Assembly (NCBI GenBank): GCA_033816765.1
Contig: CM066287.1
Coordinates: 3,534,001 to 3,598,000, forward strand
DNA from: Nothopassalora personata
Taxonomy: Eukaryota > Ascomycota > Dothideomycetes > Mycosphaerellales > Mycosphaerellaceae
Direction of reading: 5' to 3'
DNA: 64,000 nucleotides
Shown one piece after another: positions 63,057-64,000 of the stretch. Positions within the stretch are counted from its first letter, which is position 1. Every line of letters begins with the position of its first letter. Under the pieces are notes generated by a model. It was not told the DNA's origin and did no database searches. It worked only from the letters and a program-made list of their open reading frames with translations. A program made the translations under genes and the position numbers.

Positions 63057-64000
63057 ATGTCGGACAGCAAGGCGACACCCGCCGAACCGGAGCCTCCAAC
63101 CCTGGCGAAGCTCTCCATTTCCCCCGACTCGAGCAAACCCGCCACGAACGCAAGCAACGGAAGCAACCCAGCTGCCTCCACCTCTGCTCCGGGCAAGTTC
63201 AGCTGGGCAGACGACGCAGAGACACCGATGACCACCACTGCCGACTCGGGTAAGAAGATGGAAGCATCAACAGCGGACCAGACGGACGAGGGCGGAGATC
63301 TCGCCAAAGCGCAGACCGACGGTGCCACCACCTGGCTGCGTGGCTCAGAGGGACTTGATGAGCCTGAGTTCAACGTCAATGTCAAGCTGGCAGACCTCCA
63401 AGCCGACCCCAACAACCCGCTCTATTCGGCCAAGTCCTTCGAAGACCCCAATCTCGGACTGTATGTATCCACCGCCACTCGCTCCTCACATCACCGCTAA
63501 TCTGTCCTCAGTAAGCCGGACATCCAGAAGGCTCTTTCCACCATGGGCTTTGTTTCACCGTCTAAGATCCAAGAGAAAGCTCTTCCCCTTTTGCTGCAGC
63601 AAAATCCAACTCAGAACCTTATCGGACAGTCACAGTCAGGTACTGGCAAAACTGCTGCCTTCGTCATCAACATTCTGCAGCGCATCGATCTAGACTCCAG
63701 CAAGCCGCAAGCGTTGGTCTTGGCTCCGACACGCGAGCTGGCCAGACAGATCAAGGGAGTGGTCGAGCTGATGGGCATGTTCCTCAGACCCCTTGGCCTG
63801 CGAGATGTCTACGAAGCAGTCACAGGCTCCGATCGTAGCGGTATCGAAGCGCAGATTATCGTGGGCACACCGGGCACCGTCATTGACCTACTCAAGAGGA
63901 AGCTTCTGGACGGACGTGACATCAAGGTCCTGACGCTTGATGAAGCGGACAACATGCTGGACATGCAGGGCATGGGTGATCAGTGCAAGCGCGTGAGGCA
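63057..64000 (+). CDS. DBP5: DEAD-box RNA helicase DBP5 (5' part, runs off the right edge)
   Basis: Exon 1 is 63057-63460, the intron is 63461-63511 (51 bp, GTATGT...CCTCAG), and exon 2 is 63512 to the window end. After an N-terminal Ser/Pro-rich tail, [19 protein letters not shown] and the helicase motifs follow: [11 protein letters not shown] (Q motif), [11 protein letters not shown] (I), [10 protein letters not shown] (Ia), [10 protein letters not shown] (Ib) and DEAD (II, near 63938). Dbp5 remodels mRNPs at the cytoplasmic side of the nuclear pore during mRNA export. The NPLYSAKSF block is characteristic of Dbp5 and distinguishes it from eIF4A. The C-terminal RecA domain is outside the window. 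Confidence 0.95.

Noticed and set aside
1..64000. CRISPR arrays, bacterial operons, prophage or secondary metabolite clusters
   Set aside because: Spliceosomal introns and fungal gene families throughout. No spaced direct repeats, no PKS/NRPS/terpene genes.

Overview
This window looks like nuclear DNA of a filamentous ascomycete (Pezizomycotina). Dothideomycetes is my best guess, from gene content and style rather than any search. The host genes carry short GT-AG introns (about 47-66 bp, a few of 139-157 bp) with CTAAC/CTGAC-like branch points. They include typical fungal genes: a group-I G-alpha, Pxl1-like LIM protein, Bzz1, Dbp5, Mis13/Dsn1 and Mic19. The repeats show the CpA-to-TpA decay expected of repeat-induced point mutation (RIP).

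Positions 1-17830 are a retrotransposon nest. The 3' end and LTR of one Ty3/gypsy-type element (D, plus strand) enter from the left edge. Next comes a RIP-ruined Ty1/copia element (A, plus strand). It is split at 1600/14912 by a second RIP-ruined copia element (B, minus strand, 247-bp LTRs, 5-bp target duplication AGCAC). B is split at 2338/10027 by a young Ty3/gypsy chromovirus (C, minus strand) with identical 192-bp LTRs and target duplication CTAGG. C retains long gag and pol frames, a candidate -1 frameshift signal, a possible self-priming site and one in-frame TAG in RNase H. A solo LTR with target duplication GTTGT and more copia debris follow.

Positions 17831-28864 begin with decayed host genes (a multicopper oxidase and a small NTF2-like relic). 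They continue with a 2-Cys peroxiredoxin, a MARVEL-type membrane protein, a head-to-head pair (NAA50-like acetyltransferase and MIC19) and a tRNA-Arg(ACG). The tRNA is interrupted in its T arm by an intron-like GT-AG insert.

Positions 28865-44401 hold a large LRR protein convergent with RPL5, a small proline/serine-rich protein, a multi-OB-fold protein related to RPA1/MEIOB, exosome subunit RRP46, and divergent kinetochore subunit DSN1/Mis13.

Positions 44402-48462 are gene-poor, with a degraded relic and simple repeats. Positions 48463-64000 carry a Pxl1-like LIM protein, a group-I G-alpha, a Q-rich protein, BZZ1 and, divergently, the 5' half of DBP5. The host genes form no obvious pathway cluster. 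Several serve cell polarity and actin (LIM protein, Bzz1, G-alpha) or RNA metabolism (Rrp46, Dbp5, L5). The novelty lies mainly in the retroelement nest and the split tRNA. Exon boundaries were placed by eye from splice consensus and reading-frame continuity, with no transcript support.
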